The notes beneath the pieces are model-generated. The model had not been told where the DNA came from. It made no database searches and saw nothing but the letters and a program-made list of their open reading frames with translations. The translations under genes were made by a program, and so were the position numbers. This document shows positions 54,874 to 63,761 of a stretch of 64,000 nt of DNA, in pieces. The stretch's first letter is position 1. Each line of letters opens with the position of its first letter. The DNA comes from Gemmatimonadota bacterium (GTDB lineage Bacteria > Gemmatimonadota > Gemmatimonadetes > Gemmatimonadales > GWC2-71-9). The stretch spans positions 1,655,978-1,719,977 of the forward strand of contig PNAE01000007.1 of the NCBI GenBank assembly GCA_003169895.1. The letters run 5' to 3'.

Positions 54874-55631
54874 GCGGCATCGCCGCCGTCTGGTACCGGG
54901 AGTGGAAGGTCTTCCTGCGGGAGCGGTCCCGGATTGTTGCGTCGATTATCAATCCGATTCTCTGGTTGCTGGTATTCGGCGGAGGACTGGGGGCCAACGT
55001 CTCGATCCCCGGCGGCAATTACCAGGCATTCATCTATCCCGGCATCCTGGCGCAAGCGGTGCTCTTTTCATCGATCTTCTTCGGTGTCTACATCGTCTGG
55101 GACCGGAAGATCGACTTCCTCAAGGAAGTCCTGGTCGCGCCGATCTCACGAACGTCGATCTTCGTCGGCAAGGTGCTCGGCGGTGCGACCGATGCGATGG
55201 TGCAATCGTGCATCCTGCTTCTGCTCGGTCTGCTGCTGGCCCGGGGGGGCGTCATCGCCGGACTGCAGCTCAATGTCCTTTCGCTGGCGACGGCACTGCT
55301 GATCCTGTTCGTCACCACCGTCTCGTTGGTGAGCGTCGGCCTGATCATCGGGTCACTGATGGAGAGTCCCGAAGGATTCCAGCTGATCTCGAGCTTTGTC
55401 CTCTTTCCGACGTTCTTCCTCTCGGGGGCGCTCTTTCCACTCGACCGACTGCCATCGTGGCTCTCAGTCTTCATCCGCTGTGATCCACTGACCTATTCGG
55501 TCGATGCGTTGCGCGCCGCGATCCTCGGACGGTCGCATTTCGCGCTCGCGTGGGACCTCGGCGTCATGACCGGCTTCGCGGTCGCGACGATCGCCGTGGG
55601 CACGTACGCGTTCGCGCGGATGAAGACCTAG
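54831..55631 (+). CDS. ABC-2 type permease (DrrB-like)
   Basis: 266 residues, six membrane helices (PILWLLVFGGGLGANVS, FIYPGILAQAVLFSSIFFGVY in parts, LISSFVLFPTFFLSGALFPL). The cytoplasmic loop DRKIDFLKEVLVAPISR is the ABC-2 hallmark. It closely parallels the permease at 37349, which suggests a duplicated exporter. The stop is 1 nt from the stop of the converging hydrolase gene. Confidence 0.9.
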   Translation: MGRTFDALQLQNEIGGIAAVWYREWKVFLRERSRIVASIINPILWLLVFGGGLGANVSIPGGNYQAFIYPGILAQAVLFSSIFFGVYIVWDRKIDFLKEVLVAPISRTSIFVGKVLGGATDAMVQSCILLLLGLLLARGGVIAGLQLNVLSLATALLILFVTTVSLVSVGLIIGSLMESPEGFQLISSFVLFPTFFLSGALFPLDRLPSWLSVFIRCDPLTYSVDALRAAILGRSHFALAWDLGVMTGFAVATIAVGTYAFARMKT

Positions 55632-55632
55632 A

Positions 55633-56346
55633 TCACATTCGCCCGCCGAGATGCCGCACGAACCACTGCTCGGCAAGTCGGGCGACCTCTTCCAGGGCCC
55701 CCGGTTCCTCGAACAGATGTGTCGCCCCCGGAATCAGCACCAGTTCCTTGACGCACCGGAGCTGCATCAGCGCGGTGTAGTTCAGGGTGATCACGTCGCC
55801 ATCCTCCCCGCCCACCATCAAGAGGGTTGGGGCGCGTACGTCGGCCAGCGCGGATCCGGCCAGATCGGGGCGGCCGCCGCGGGAGACGACGGCATGCACC
55901 TGTCCGGCCCGGCGGGCCGCCGCGATCAGTGCGGCGGCCGCACCGGTACTGGCGCCGAAGTACCCGAGCCTGAGCGGCCTGCCGGCGAGGCCGCCCAGCA
56001 CGAGATCGGTCACCGCGACCAAGCGGTCGGCAAGGAGTGCAATGTTGAAGCGGAGCGATGCGGTTTGCCGATCGACGACTTCTTCCTCGGCGGTGAGCAG
56101 ATCGAATAACAGCGTAGCGAGCCCGGCTTCCTGCAGCGACCGGGCGACCTGCCGGTTGCGGGGGCTGCGCCGCCCGCTGCCACTTCCGTGCGCAAACAGC
56201 ACGATACCCGTTGCTCCTGCCGGAACCATCAGGTCGCCCGTCAAAGGGCCACCCGCAATGGGGAGACTGACCGACAGGTCAACATCAAGTGCGTTGAACC
56301 GCACCTTGTCGACGGCATCGCGCTGCAACTGGATGTCCGTTTTCAT
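55633..56346 (-). CDS. dienelactone-hydrolase-like alpha/beta hydrolase
   Basis: 237 residues from ATG 56346, with GGAGG upstream. Oxyanion region FAHGSGSGRRSPRNRQVA, nucleophile Ser133 in YFGASTGAAAAL, acid Asp182 or Asp184 in VGGEDGDVI, and His210 in GATHLFEEPG. This hydrolase group is often fused or adjacent to phosphoribosyltransferases. The substrate is unknown. The first 13 residues (MKTDIQLQRDAVD) match the start of the BON protein (MKTDMQLQKDVID) and are not part of the hydrolase fold. Confidence 0.87.
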   Translation of the reverse strand: MKTDIQLQRDAVDKVRFNALDVDLSVSLPIAGGPLTGDLMVPAGATGIVLFAHGSGSGRRSPRNRQVARSLQEAGLATLLFDLLTAEEEVVDRQTASLRFNIALLADRLVAVTDLVLGGLAGRPLRLGYFGASTGAAAALIAAARRAGQVHAVVSRGGRPDLAGSALADVRAPTLLMVGGEDGDVITLNYTALMQLRCVKELVLIPGATHLFEEPGALEEVARLAEQWFVRHLGGRM

Positions 56347-56470
56347 TCCATCCTCCACGAGCAGGGGCACGCGACCAAAGGTGCGGCGGAGGGGATCCGG
56401 CCGCCGTCCACCTTTTCCCGGGCAGCTGTCAGGTAACTATCCTACCGTTGCCACGCATTCCACCGACGCC

Positions 56471-56485
56471 GACTGGCCATCAGTC
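56471..56485. promoter_or_regulatory. GACTG-N5-CAGTC inverted repeat upstream of the hydrolase
   Basis: GACTG-GCCAT-CAGTC; on the minus strand it reads as part of GGCCAGTCGGCG, close to CGGCAGTCGGCG upstream of the phosphoribosyltransferase. It lies 125-140 nt upstream of the hydrolase start and about 120 nt upstream of the TolC-type gene. The rest of 56347-56603 shows only the two ribosome-binding regions. Confidence 0.4.
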
Positions 56486-56603
56486 CGGACCGACCGGGCC
56501 GGCTCTGGCGACTACCATGCGGGGCTTGGAGGTGACCTGTGGTTTGCAATCGGGAACGGGAGGCGGGATCCGCCATGGTTGACGGTGGTTGGGTAGGTGG
56601 CAG

Positions 56604-57938
56604 ATGATCCTCGCCTTGCTATTGGGCACTCTGGTCGCGCCGCAGGATACCGGTCGGTTATCGCTCCACGACGCAGTGGCGGCCGCCATCGGCTCCTATC
56701 CCGCAGTGGCCGTGGCACAGGCACAAGTCGACCAGGCAGAGGCCAACATCGGCGTGGCGCGTGCCGCACTCGCGCCCGACGTGCGACTCGATGCGTCGCT
56801 CATGCGCTATCAGGAGCCGATGATTGTCTATCCGCTGCACAGCCTCAATCTGATCAGCCCACCCGTCTTCGATCGGACCCTGGTGCAGCCGGGTGTCTCG
56901 GTCAGCTACACCCTGTACGATTTTGGCGCGCGAGCGGCGCGGATTGTGGCCGCCGGTGCGCAGCACGACGCCGCCATGACCGGCGTCGACGCCACGGTCC
57001 AGCAGGTGGTGGCGCGCACTGCCGAAGCGTACCTGCGGGTGCTCGCGTCCCGCGACCGGATGGCCGCCGGCGACCAGGATGTCGCGGCGGTCCGGGCGGA
57101 AGTCGATCGGGCCCGCAAACGTTTCGACGCGGGCAAGGCCGCACAGGTGGAAGTGTTGCGGGCCGAGGCGGAGTTGCAGCGCGCCTTGGCTGACGATCTC
57201 ACCAGCGTCGACGATCTCGATCTGGCGGAGCGCCAGCTGGCACTGGTGACCGGATTGCCCGTCCACTCGGTGCATGGTGCGCGCCTCGTGGCGTTGCGGC
57301 TGACCGACGCCACGCTCGCGGCGGATACCGCCGACAGTGGGCGCGCAGCGCTGGTGGCCCGCGCGCTGAGCCACAATCCGGACGCGGTCGCGGCGGAGGA
57401 CCGGGCGCGCGCGGCGCGCGCCACCGCATCGGCCGCGCGCGCCATGGCGTCGCCGAAAATCCAGGCATCGGGAGCCTATCTCAGTCCCGGTTCTATCAAT
57501 GGCAACTTCCATCCCGATTGGCAGGTGGGCGTGATGATGTCGTACGCGTTGTTTACCGGCGGCGCCACCAGCAGCGCGGTGAATGCCGCGGACGCCATCG
57601 CGCGCGCCGCCACCCAGACCGTGCGGCTCGCCCAGCTCACCGCCGTCAGTGCCGTCGACCAGGCGCTCGCCACGTTGCACGACGCGCACGCCCGGGTGAG
57701 CGCGCTCGAGAGCGCCGAAGCCCGGTCCGCCGAAGTGGTGCGCATCGAGGCGCTATCGCGCGACGTGGGCGAGGGAACCCAGACCGACTACCTCACCGCT
57801 ACCGCGGATCTGCTGCGGACCCGCGTCACCTTGATCGACGCGCGCCACGCCGAGGTGCTGGCGCGGATCGACCTGGCGGCCATCACTGGCGAGCTGTCAC
57901 CCGAGTGGCTCGACCGTACGGTGGAGCCACAGCCATGA
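56604..57938 (+). CDS. TolC-family outer-membrane efflux protein
   Basis: 444 residues from ATG 56604 (GTAGGTGG upstream). Two TolC repeats with long Ala-rich coiled coils (AQAQVDQAEANIGVARAALAPDV in parts; QVEVLRAEAELQRALAD), strands such as QPGVSVSYTLYDFG and VGVMMSYALFTGG. It forms the outer-membrane exit duct for the ABC pump encoded after it. The stop overlaps the HlyD-type gene (ATGA). Confidence 0.92.
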   Translation: MILALLLGTLVAPQDTGRLSLHDAVAAAIGSYPAVAVAQAQVDQAEANIGVARAALAPDVRLDASLMRYQEPMIVYPLHSLNLISPPVFDRTLVQPGVSVSYTLYDFGARAARIVAAGAQHDAAMTGVDATVQQVVARTAEAYLRVLASRDRMAAGDQDVAAVRAEVDRARKRFDAGKAAQVEVLRAEAELQRALADDLTSVDDLDLAERQLALVTGLPVHSVHGARLVALRLTDATLAADTADSGRAALVARALSHNPDAVAAEDRARAARATASAARAMASPKIQASGAYLSPGSINGNFHPDWQVGVMMSYALFTGGATSSAVNAADAIARAATQTVRLAQLTAVSAVDQALATLHDAHARVSALESAEARSAEVVRIEALSRDVGEGTQTDYLTATADLLRTRVTLIDARHAEVLARIDLAAITGELSPEWLDRTVEPQP

Positions 57939-58939
57939 CGCGCAAGGCAGTGGTGCTGCTCGCCGTCCTGGTCGCGATTGTGGCCGCGGCGGTCTACGTC
58001 GCCCGTGGGCATCGCGCAGCGACCGTCAGCGGGCTCATGGCGTCGGGAACGGTCGAGGCCACCGAGGCGGCGCTGGGGTTTCAGGTGCCGGGCAGGATCG
58101 CCCGCGTCGTCGTCCACGAGGGCGATCGGGTGCATGTCGGTGATACGCTGGCCGCGCTCGACCGAACCGAACTCGACGCGCGGCTCAACCAGGCCGCCGC
58201 GGCGCTGGCGTCGGCCCGGGCGATGCTCACTGAACTGGAACACGGAGCCCGTAGCGAGGAGATCAGCCAGGCGCGCGCGGCCGACAGCGCCGCCAGCGCA
58301 CGGCTGCGTGACGCTGAGCGGGACCGCGACCGCGCGACGACGCTGGTGCGAGGCGGCGCTGTGTCGCAGGAGACGCTCGACAAGGCCCAGCTGGGGTTCG
58401 ATGTGGCGCGGAGCGCGGCGCAACAGGCGAGCGATCAACTGCGGCTGGTTCTGGCCGGACCGCGGCCGGAGCGAATCGATGCGCAGCGCGCTGGAGTGGC
58501 CCAGGCGCAAGCCGCGGTGCAGCAGGCCCAGGCCACGCTCGACAACGCCGTAGTGCGGGCCCCGTTTGACGGTATAGTGACGGTGCGCCACCGCGAGCCC
58601 GGCGAAACCGTGGCCGCCGGCGCACCGGTGCTGACCCTGGCTAACCTGGGCGACCGCTGGGTGCGGATCTACGTCGGTGAGACCCGTCTGGGCGACGTGC
58701 GCCTGGGCCAGGGCGCAGTGATCACCACCGACACCTATGGTAATAAACAATATAGTGGCGCGGTGGCCTTCATCGCGACCGAAGCGGAATTCACGCCGCG
58801 CAACGTGCAGACCGCCGAGGAGCGCGTCAAGCTGGTGTTCGCGGTCAAGGTGCGGATCGTCGGCGATCCGGCCAACGACCTCAAGCCGGGAATGCCGGCG
58901 GACGTGGTGCTGCAGTCCGTGGCGTCGACCCGGCCGTAG
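57935..58939 (+). CDS. HlyD/YbhG-type membrane fusion protein
   Basis: 334 residues: one N-terminal membrane anchor (VVLLAVLVAIVAAAVYVA), lipoyl half-domain (GRIARVVVHEGDRVHVGDTL), long coiled coil (about 75-205), second lipoyl half (VVRAPFDGIVTVRHREPGE in parts) and a beta-barrel domain. Layout as in E. coli YbhG. It links the inner-membrane pump with the TolC-type duct. Confidence 0.92.
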   Translation: MTRKAVVLLAVLVAIVAAAVYVARGHRAATVSGLMASGTVEATEAALGFQVPGRIARVVVHEGDRVHVGDTLAALDRTELDARLNQAAAALASARAMLTELEHGARSEEISQARAADSAASARLRDAERDRDRATTLVRGGAVSQETLDKAQLGFDVARSAAQQASDQLRLVLAGPRPERIDAQRAGVAQAQAAVQQAQATLDNAVVRAPFDGIVTVRHREPGETVAAGAPVLTLANLGDRWVRIYVGETRLGDVRLGQGAVITTDTYGNKQYSGAVAFIATEAEFTPRNVQTAEERVKLVFAVKVRIVGDPANDLKPGMPADVVLQSVASTRP

Positions 58940-58945
58940 CGGACC

Positions 58946-59899
58946 ATGGGCGCTGCTCAATCAGAACTTACCGCGATCGCGGTGCGGGACCTGGGTCGCC
59001 AGTTTGGGCCGGTGACGGCGGTGGATCGGCTCCATTTCGACGTGGCACGAGGCGAGTTGTTCGGCCTGGTGGGTCCCGACGGCGCGGGCAAGACCACGAC
59101 GCTTCGGATGCTGGCCGGTGTACTGCGGCCAACCGCCGGCGACGCGCTGCTGTGCGGCGTGAGTGTGCGTGATGATCCCGAAGGCGTCAAGCATCACATC
59201 GGCTACATGTCGCAGCGATTTGGTCTGTACGGCGACCTCACCGTGCGCGAGAATATCGAGTTCTATGCGGACCTCTACCGGGTGCCGGCCCGGGAGCGTG
59301 CCGCGCGGCGGGAGCGGCTGTATCAGTTTTCCAGCCTGGGGCCGTTCGAGCGGCGGCTGGCGGGTCAGCTGTCCGGCGGGATGAAGCAGAAGCTGGGCCT
59401 CTGCTGCGCGCTGATCCACGAGCCGGACATCCTGTTGCTCGACGAGCCGACCTTCGGTGTGGACCCGATTTCACGCCGCGATCTCTGGTTGATCATTCAC
59501 GAAATGGTGAGTCAGGGCGTGGCGGTGCTGGTGTCGACGGCGTACCTCGACGAAGCGGAGCGCTGCGATCACGTGGCACTGCTGGATGGCGGGCGCATCG
59601 TGGCACTCGACCGGCCGCAGGCGCTGCAGCAGAGCGTCGCCGGTGTGACGCTGGAGGTCCGGACGTCCAATCCGCGCGCTGCGCTACGGGCGCTGGCGCA
59701 CGCGCCCGGCGTGCGTCGCGCCGAACTGTTCGGCGATACGCTGCACGTCGTGGTGAGTTCGCGCGAGAACGACTGGCCCGCGGCGGCCGCGGCACTCGTC
59801 GCTGGGTCGGTCGACGTGCTCGACGTGCGCGAGATCGAGCCGTCGCTGGAAGACGTGTTCATCGACCGGGTCGCGTCGGCAGAGGCGGCGCGTCAGTAA
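58946..59899 (+). CDS. ABC ATP-binding protein, YbhF N-half-like
   Basis: 317 residues. Walker A LVGPDGAGKTTT (Asp instead of the usual Asn), signature LSGGMKQKLGLC, Walker B ILLLDEPTFGVDP, and H-loop replaced by TAYLDEAER (Tyr in place of His), as in the N-terminal half of YbhF. A C-terminal extra domain follows (about 225-310). TAATG overlap with the next ATPase gene. The missing H-loop His suggests that this half is less active. Confidence 0.9.
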   Translation: MGAAQSELTAIAVRDLGRQFGPVTAVDRLHFDVARGELFGLVGPDGAGKTTTLRMLAGVLRPTAGDALLCGVSVRDDPEGVKHHIGYMSQRFGLYGDLTVRENIEFYADLYRVPARERAARRERLYQFSSLGPFERRLAGQLSGGMKQKLGLCCALIHEPDILLLDEPTFGVDPISRRDLWLIIHEMVSQGVAVLVSTAYLDEAERCDHVALLDGGRIVALDRPQALQQSVAGVTLEVRTSNPRAALRALAHAPGVRRAELFGDTLHVVVSSRENDWPAAAAALVAGSVDVLDVREIEPSLEDVFIDRVASAEAARQ

Positions 59900-60837
59900 T
59901 GGCCACTGCGGTCGCGGTCACCAATCTCACCCGGGCGTTCGGGGACTTTATCGCGGTCGATCGCGTCACCTTCGACGTGCCGGAAGGCCAGATCTTCGGC
60001 TTTCTGGGGCCCAACGGGGCCGGCAAGACCACCGTGATCCGGATGCTCACCGGATTGCTGGCACCCACGAGTGGCAGCGGACGCGTGGCGGGCCTCGATG
60101 TCGCCACCCAGGCCGAGGCGATCAAGCGGCGCATCGGATACATGTCGCAGCTGTTCTCGATGTACGGCGATCTGACGGTCGAGGAGAACATCGCGTTGTT
60201 CGCCGGCCTGTACGGTGTCACCGGTGCGCGGTTCCGCGCTCGGCGCGACTGGGTGCTCGACATGGCGCATCTCGAATCCCATCGCGGCCAACTCACCGGC
60301 GATCTGCCGCTGGGCTGGAAGCAGCGCCTGGCACTGGGCTGCGCCATGCTGCACGAGCCGCCGATCCTGTTCCTCGACGAGCCGACCTCCGGGGTGGATC
60401 CCCTGTCACGCCGCAGCTTCTGGGAGTTGATCGACGCCGAGTCGGCGCGTGGCACCACGGTATTCGTCTCGACGCACTATATGGAGGAGGCGGAGTATTG
60501 CCAGCGGCTGGCGCTGATGAATCGTGGCAGGCTGATCGCGCTGGACCGTCCGGCGGCGCTGCGCGACCAGATGACCGACCCGATCCTCGAACTCAGCACC
60601 GAGAATGGACCGGCCGCAGTGCGTGCGCTGACTGGCGTTCCGGGCGTGATCGAAGCGTCGCTGTTCGGGCGCGAAGTACATCTGGTGGTGGAGGACGAGC
60701 CGGCGGCGCGGCGCACGCTACCGGCGTTGCTGGCCGAGCGCGGGCTGGCCTGCCGGAGACTGGCGCGGGTACGGCCCTCACTGGAAGACGTGTTCGTCGC
60801 GCTGGTGCGGCGCGAGGGCGGGGCGGTGGCGGGATGA
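59899..60837 (+). CDS. ABC ATP-binding protein, YbhF C-half-like
   Basis: 312 residues. Walker [13 protein letters not shown], signature changed to LPLGWKQRLALG, Walker B ILFLDEPTSGVDP, and a normal H-loop STHYMEEAE. The altered signature is the usual state of the C-terminal half of YbhF-type proteins. Together with the preceding ATPase (good signature, bad H-loop) it would form an asymmetric dimer with one complete site. Its ATG shares a base with the preceding stop. Confidence 0.9.
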   Translation: MATAVAVTNLTRAFGDFIAVDRVTFDVPEGQIFGFLGPNGAGKTTVIRMLTGLLAPTSGSGRVAGLDVATQAEAIKRRIGYMSQLFSMYGDLTVEENIALFAGLYGVTGARFRARRDWVLDMAHLESHRGQLTGDLPLGWKQRLALGCAMLHEPPILFLDEPTSGVDPLSRRSFWELIDAESARGTTVFVSTHYMEEAEYCQRLALMNRGRLIALDRPAALRDQMTDPILELSTENGPAAVRALTGVPGVIEASLFGREVHLVVEDEPAARRTLPALLAERGLACRRLARVRPSLEDVFVALVRREGGAVAG

Positions 60838-60841
60838 TGCC

Positions 60842-61960
60842 GTGCTGATAAACCTGGGCCGTCTCGCGGCGGTGACGCGCAAGGAGATCATCCAGTTGCG
60901 CCGCGATCCGCGCAGTCTCGCCATGGCGTTTCTCGTGCCGGCCGTGATGGTGGTGTTCTTCGGCTACATCATCAACTTCGATGTCAAGGACATCAGGCTC
61001 GCGATCGTCGACCAGGACCACACCATGGCGAGCCGCGAACTGGTACAGGCGTTTGTCGGCGCGGGGCGGTTCCGGGTGACCGCGCGGCTGGACCGGCCTG
61101 GTGACGTCGACCCGCTGCTGCTGCGCGGCTCGATCCGCATGGCGCTGATCATTCCTCCCGGGTTCGAGCGCGAACTCGCCTCTCTGCGTCCGGCACCGGT
61201 CGAGGGAATTGTCGACGGGGCGGACGCGAATACCGCGTCGATTTCGCTCAACTACGCCACCGCCATCGTGACCGCGTACTCCACTCGGGTGATGCTGGGC
61301 CACACCCAGGCGATGCCGATCGCGCTCCAGAGTCGCGTCTGGTACAACGAGTCGCTGGAGAGCGCCCCGATGATCGTGCCCGGATTGGTCGCCATGGTGA
61401 TGATGATCATCGCGACCATGCTCACCTCGCTCACGGTGGCGCGGGAATGGGAGCGTGGCACCATGGAGCAGCTGGCTGCGACACCGGTATCGCGGCTGGA
61501 GGTCATTCTGGGCAAGCTGCTGCCATACCTGGGGATCGGCCTGATCGACGTCACCGCGGTGGTGCTGCTGGGGATGTTCGTGTTTCAGGTCCCGTTCCGC
61601 GGCAATCCGCTGCTGCTGGCCGCGATGGCGCTGCTGTTCCTGCTGGGCTCGTTGGGCCTGGGCATCTTCATCAGCGCGGCGGTCAAGTCGCAACTGCTCG
61701 CGACGCAGACGGCGATGGTGGCTACCTACCTGCCGTCCACGATTCTGTCCGGCGCGATCTTCGACATCGCATCGATGCCGCTGGCGTTGCGCGCCATTTC
61801 CGTGGTGGTGCCGGCGCGCTACTTCATCGTGGCGTTGCGCGGGGTGCTGCTCAAGGGCGTGGGACTCGACCAACTCGCCGCACAGGGGGCGGCGATGCTG
61901 GCGTATGCGGTGATCGGACTGGGCCTTGCCGTGCGCGCCTTTCGCAAGGAGATCGCGTGA
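60842..61960 (+). CDS. ABC-2 permease, YbhS-like
   Basis: 372 residues from GTG 60842. N-terminal helix after VTRKEIIQLRRDPRSL, a large extracytoplasmic loop of about 140 residues (IVDQDHTMASRELVQAF, VDGADANTAS), then five helices with the ABC-2 loop EWERGTMEQLAATPVSR. Half of the membrane part of the efflux pump. The stop overlaps the next permease start (TGATG). Confidence 0.9.
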   Translation: MLINLGRLAAVTRKEIIQLRRDPRSLAMAFLVPAVMVVFFGYIINFDVKDIRLAIVDQDHTMASRELVQAFVGAGRFRVTARLDRPGDVDPLLLRGSIRMALIIPPGFERELASLRPAPVEGIVDGADANTASISLNYATAIVTAYSTRVMLGHTQAMPIALQSRVWYNESLESAPMIVPGLVAMVMMIIATMLTSLTVAREWERGTMEQLAATPVSRLEVILGKLLPYLGIGLIDVTAVVLLGMFVFQVPFRGNPLLLAAMALLFLLGSLGLGIFISAAVKSQLLATQTAMVATYLPSTILSGAIFDIASMPLALRAISVVVPARYFIVALRGVLLKGVGLDQLAAQGAAMLAYAVIGLGLAVRAFRKEIA

Positions 61961-63096
61961 TGCCCGGGAGTGTGGGCCGCCTGGTCGAACTGTTGCGCAA
62001 GGAATTTCGCCAGATGTTCCGCGACCCCCGGTCCAAACGGTTGCTGTTTCTGTCACCGGTGCTTCAATTGCTGATCTTCGGCTACGCCGTCACCACGGAC
62101 GTGCGGCATGCCCGATTGTTCGTGGTGGATCACGACCGGACGGAAACCTCGCGTGCGTTGATCGACGCGCTGACGGCGGGAGGATACTTTGACGTCGCTG
62201 GCCGGGGTAACCGGCCGCGAGACGTGGTGGCCGCGCTGGATCACGGCGATGCGCTGATGGCCATCGAGATTCCGGTCGGCTTTGCGGACGACATCGCCAG
62301 CGGCCGGTCCGCTTCGCTACAGCTGCTGGTCGACGGGACCACCGCCAACACCGCCAATGTCGCGCTCGGCTATGCCACGCAGATCGTGGGCCGGTTCGGC
62401 CTCCAGCGACGGGCGGATGTCATCACCCGGTCGGGCGCGACACTGCCGAGCGGTGGCGTCGATTTCCGGGTGCGGGCGTGGTTCAACGCCAACCTGGAAA
62501 GTCGCGCCTACAACGTACCTGCCGTGATGGGCAACATCCTGATGCTGATGAGCCTGCTGCTCACATCGCTGGCGATCGTCCGCGAGCGGGAGATCGGCAC
62601 GCTGGAACAGCTGATGGTGAGTCCGCTCACGTCGGCCGAGCTGATCATCGGCAAGACATTGCCGGCGGCGCTGGTCGCATTCGTGGACCTGCTGCTGGTG
62701 ACCGGCATGGCGCTGTTCTGGTTTGCCGTCCCATTTCGCGGCTCGTTCCTCCTCCTGGTCGTCGCCTCGCTGTGTTACATCCTCACCGGGCTCGGCGTCG
62801 GGCTGCTGATCTCGACCATCTCGGCGACGCAGCAGGAAGCCTTCATGTCGATGTTCCTGTTCTTCTTTCCGGCGATGATGCTCTCGGGGTTGATGTTTCC
62901 GGTGGAGAACATGCCGGCCGCGCTGCGCATTGTGGCGCAGGCCGATCCGATCGAGCACTTCCTGGTGATCGTGCGCGGCGTCTTCCTGCGCGGGGCGGGG
63001 TGGAGCGTGCTCTATCCGGAAGTCCTGGTGCTCGCCGCGATCGGACTGGGCGTACTGGCGTTCGCCACGACGCGGTTCCGGAAGACGGTGGCGTAG
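61960..63096 (+). CDS. ABC-2 permease, YbhR-like
   Basis: 378 residues from ATG 61960, same plan as the preceding permease: LLRKEFRQMFRDPRSKRLLF, periplasmic loop with VVDHDRTETSRALIDAL and VDGTTANTANVALGYA, then VREREIGTLEQLMVSPLTS and five helices. Partner of the YbhS-like permease; last gene of the six-gene efflux operon. In E. coli the related pump affects sensitivity to cationic drugs; the cargo here is unknown. Confidence 0.9.
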   Translation: MPGSVGRLVELLRKEFRQMFRDPRSKRLLFLSPVLQLLIFGYAVTTDVRHARLFVVDHDRTETSRALIDALTAGGYFDVAGRGNRPRDVVAALDHGDALMAIEIPVGFADDIASGRSASLQLLVDGTTANTANVALGYATQIVGRFGLQRRADVITRSGATLPSGGVDFRVRAWFNANLESRAYNVPAVMGNILMLMSLLLTSLAIVREREIGTLEQLMVSPLTSAELIIGKTLPAALVAFVDLLLVTGMALFWFAVPFRGSFLLLVVASLCYILTGLGVGLLISTISATQQEAFMSMFLFFFPAMMLSGLMFPVENMPAALRIVAQADPIEHFLVIVRGVFLRGAGWSVLYPEVLVLAAIGLGVLAFATTRFRKTVA

Positions 63097-63165
63097 CGCG
63101 GGGCCCCGTCGCTCATCGCGCGCTGAGCGGTGCTCCCAGCGCGAACGACGGGGGTCCGGCGGCCT

Positions 63166-63705
63166 TTACGCGGCCGCGGGCCGGCGACCGGCGGCTGCCG
63201 CGTCGACGATCGGCTTCTCCTCCGGCACCAACCTCGGCTCCGCACCCAACCAGTACAGGCCGTTGGCCATGATGCAGTAGCCTGTGGCGGCAAACCATAC
63301 CATCGCGAGTCCCACGAATCCGGTGAACGTCAGCCACCATGGGCTGTACACCAGGGAGAGCACCGAGGCGATGGAGATGTTGATGCCCACGGCGAGATAG
63401 ATGCGCCGTTCGAGGTACCACCGGTCCGTCTGCATGAAGTACCACCTGGACCGCTCGGTGGCCGGCCGTCCCAGCATCGGGGTAAAGCCGAGCCGGTAGA
63501 GCACATTGCCCACGATGCAGAAGCCGGTCAGCGCCACGGTGATCGAGGCAAGTCCGGTCACGATGATCAACAACACCCAGAGCGGCTGCACCAGGGCTGC
63601 CAGGGTGGTCGCGGTGATCAAAAACAGTCCCGCGATCAGCCAGACCGTGCGCTCGATGTACCAGCGGTTGGTCGGCACGACGTAAATACCTGAGCGGAGC
63701 GCCAT
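63166..63705 (-). CDS. membrane protein with two DUF2892 units
   Basis: 179 residues from ATG 63705, with AAGGAAG upstream. Two repeats of about 70 residues, each with RWYIER or RWYLER followed by two membrane helices and a Gly-Cys-Ile motif (LTGFCIVGNVLYRLG; ATGYCIMANGLYWLG). This is a tandem duplication of the DUF2892/YgaP-type inner-membrane domain. Function unknown. An upstream GTG or ATG start at 63735 is possible but has no ribosome-binding site. Confidence 0.82.
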   Translation of the reverse strand: MALRSGIYVVPTNRWYIERTVWLIAGLFLITATTLAALVQPLWVLLIIVTGLASITVALTGFCIVGNVLYRLGFTPMLGRPATERSRWYFMQTDRWYLERRIYLAVGINISIASVLSLVYSPWWLTFTGFVGLAMVWFAATGYCIMANGLYWLGAEPRLVPEEKPIVDAAAAGRRPAAA

Positions 63706-63761
63706 GATCAGCTTCCTTTCACGTATACGGTTCATGATGATGGTGCGTCGTCACGATCGGG

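Noticed and set aside
60593-62056. 487-codon open frame antisense to the permease genes
   Set aside because: It is His/Arg/Gln-rich low-complexity sequence produced by codon bias of the permease genes on the other strand.
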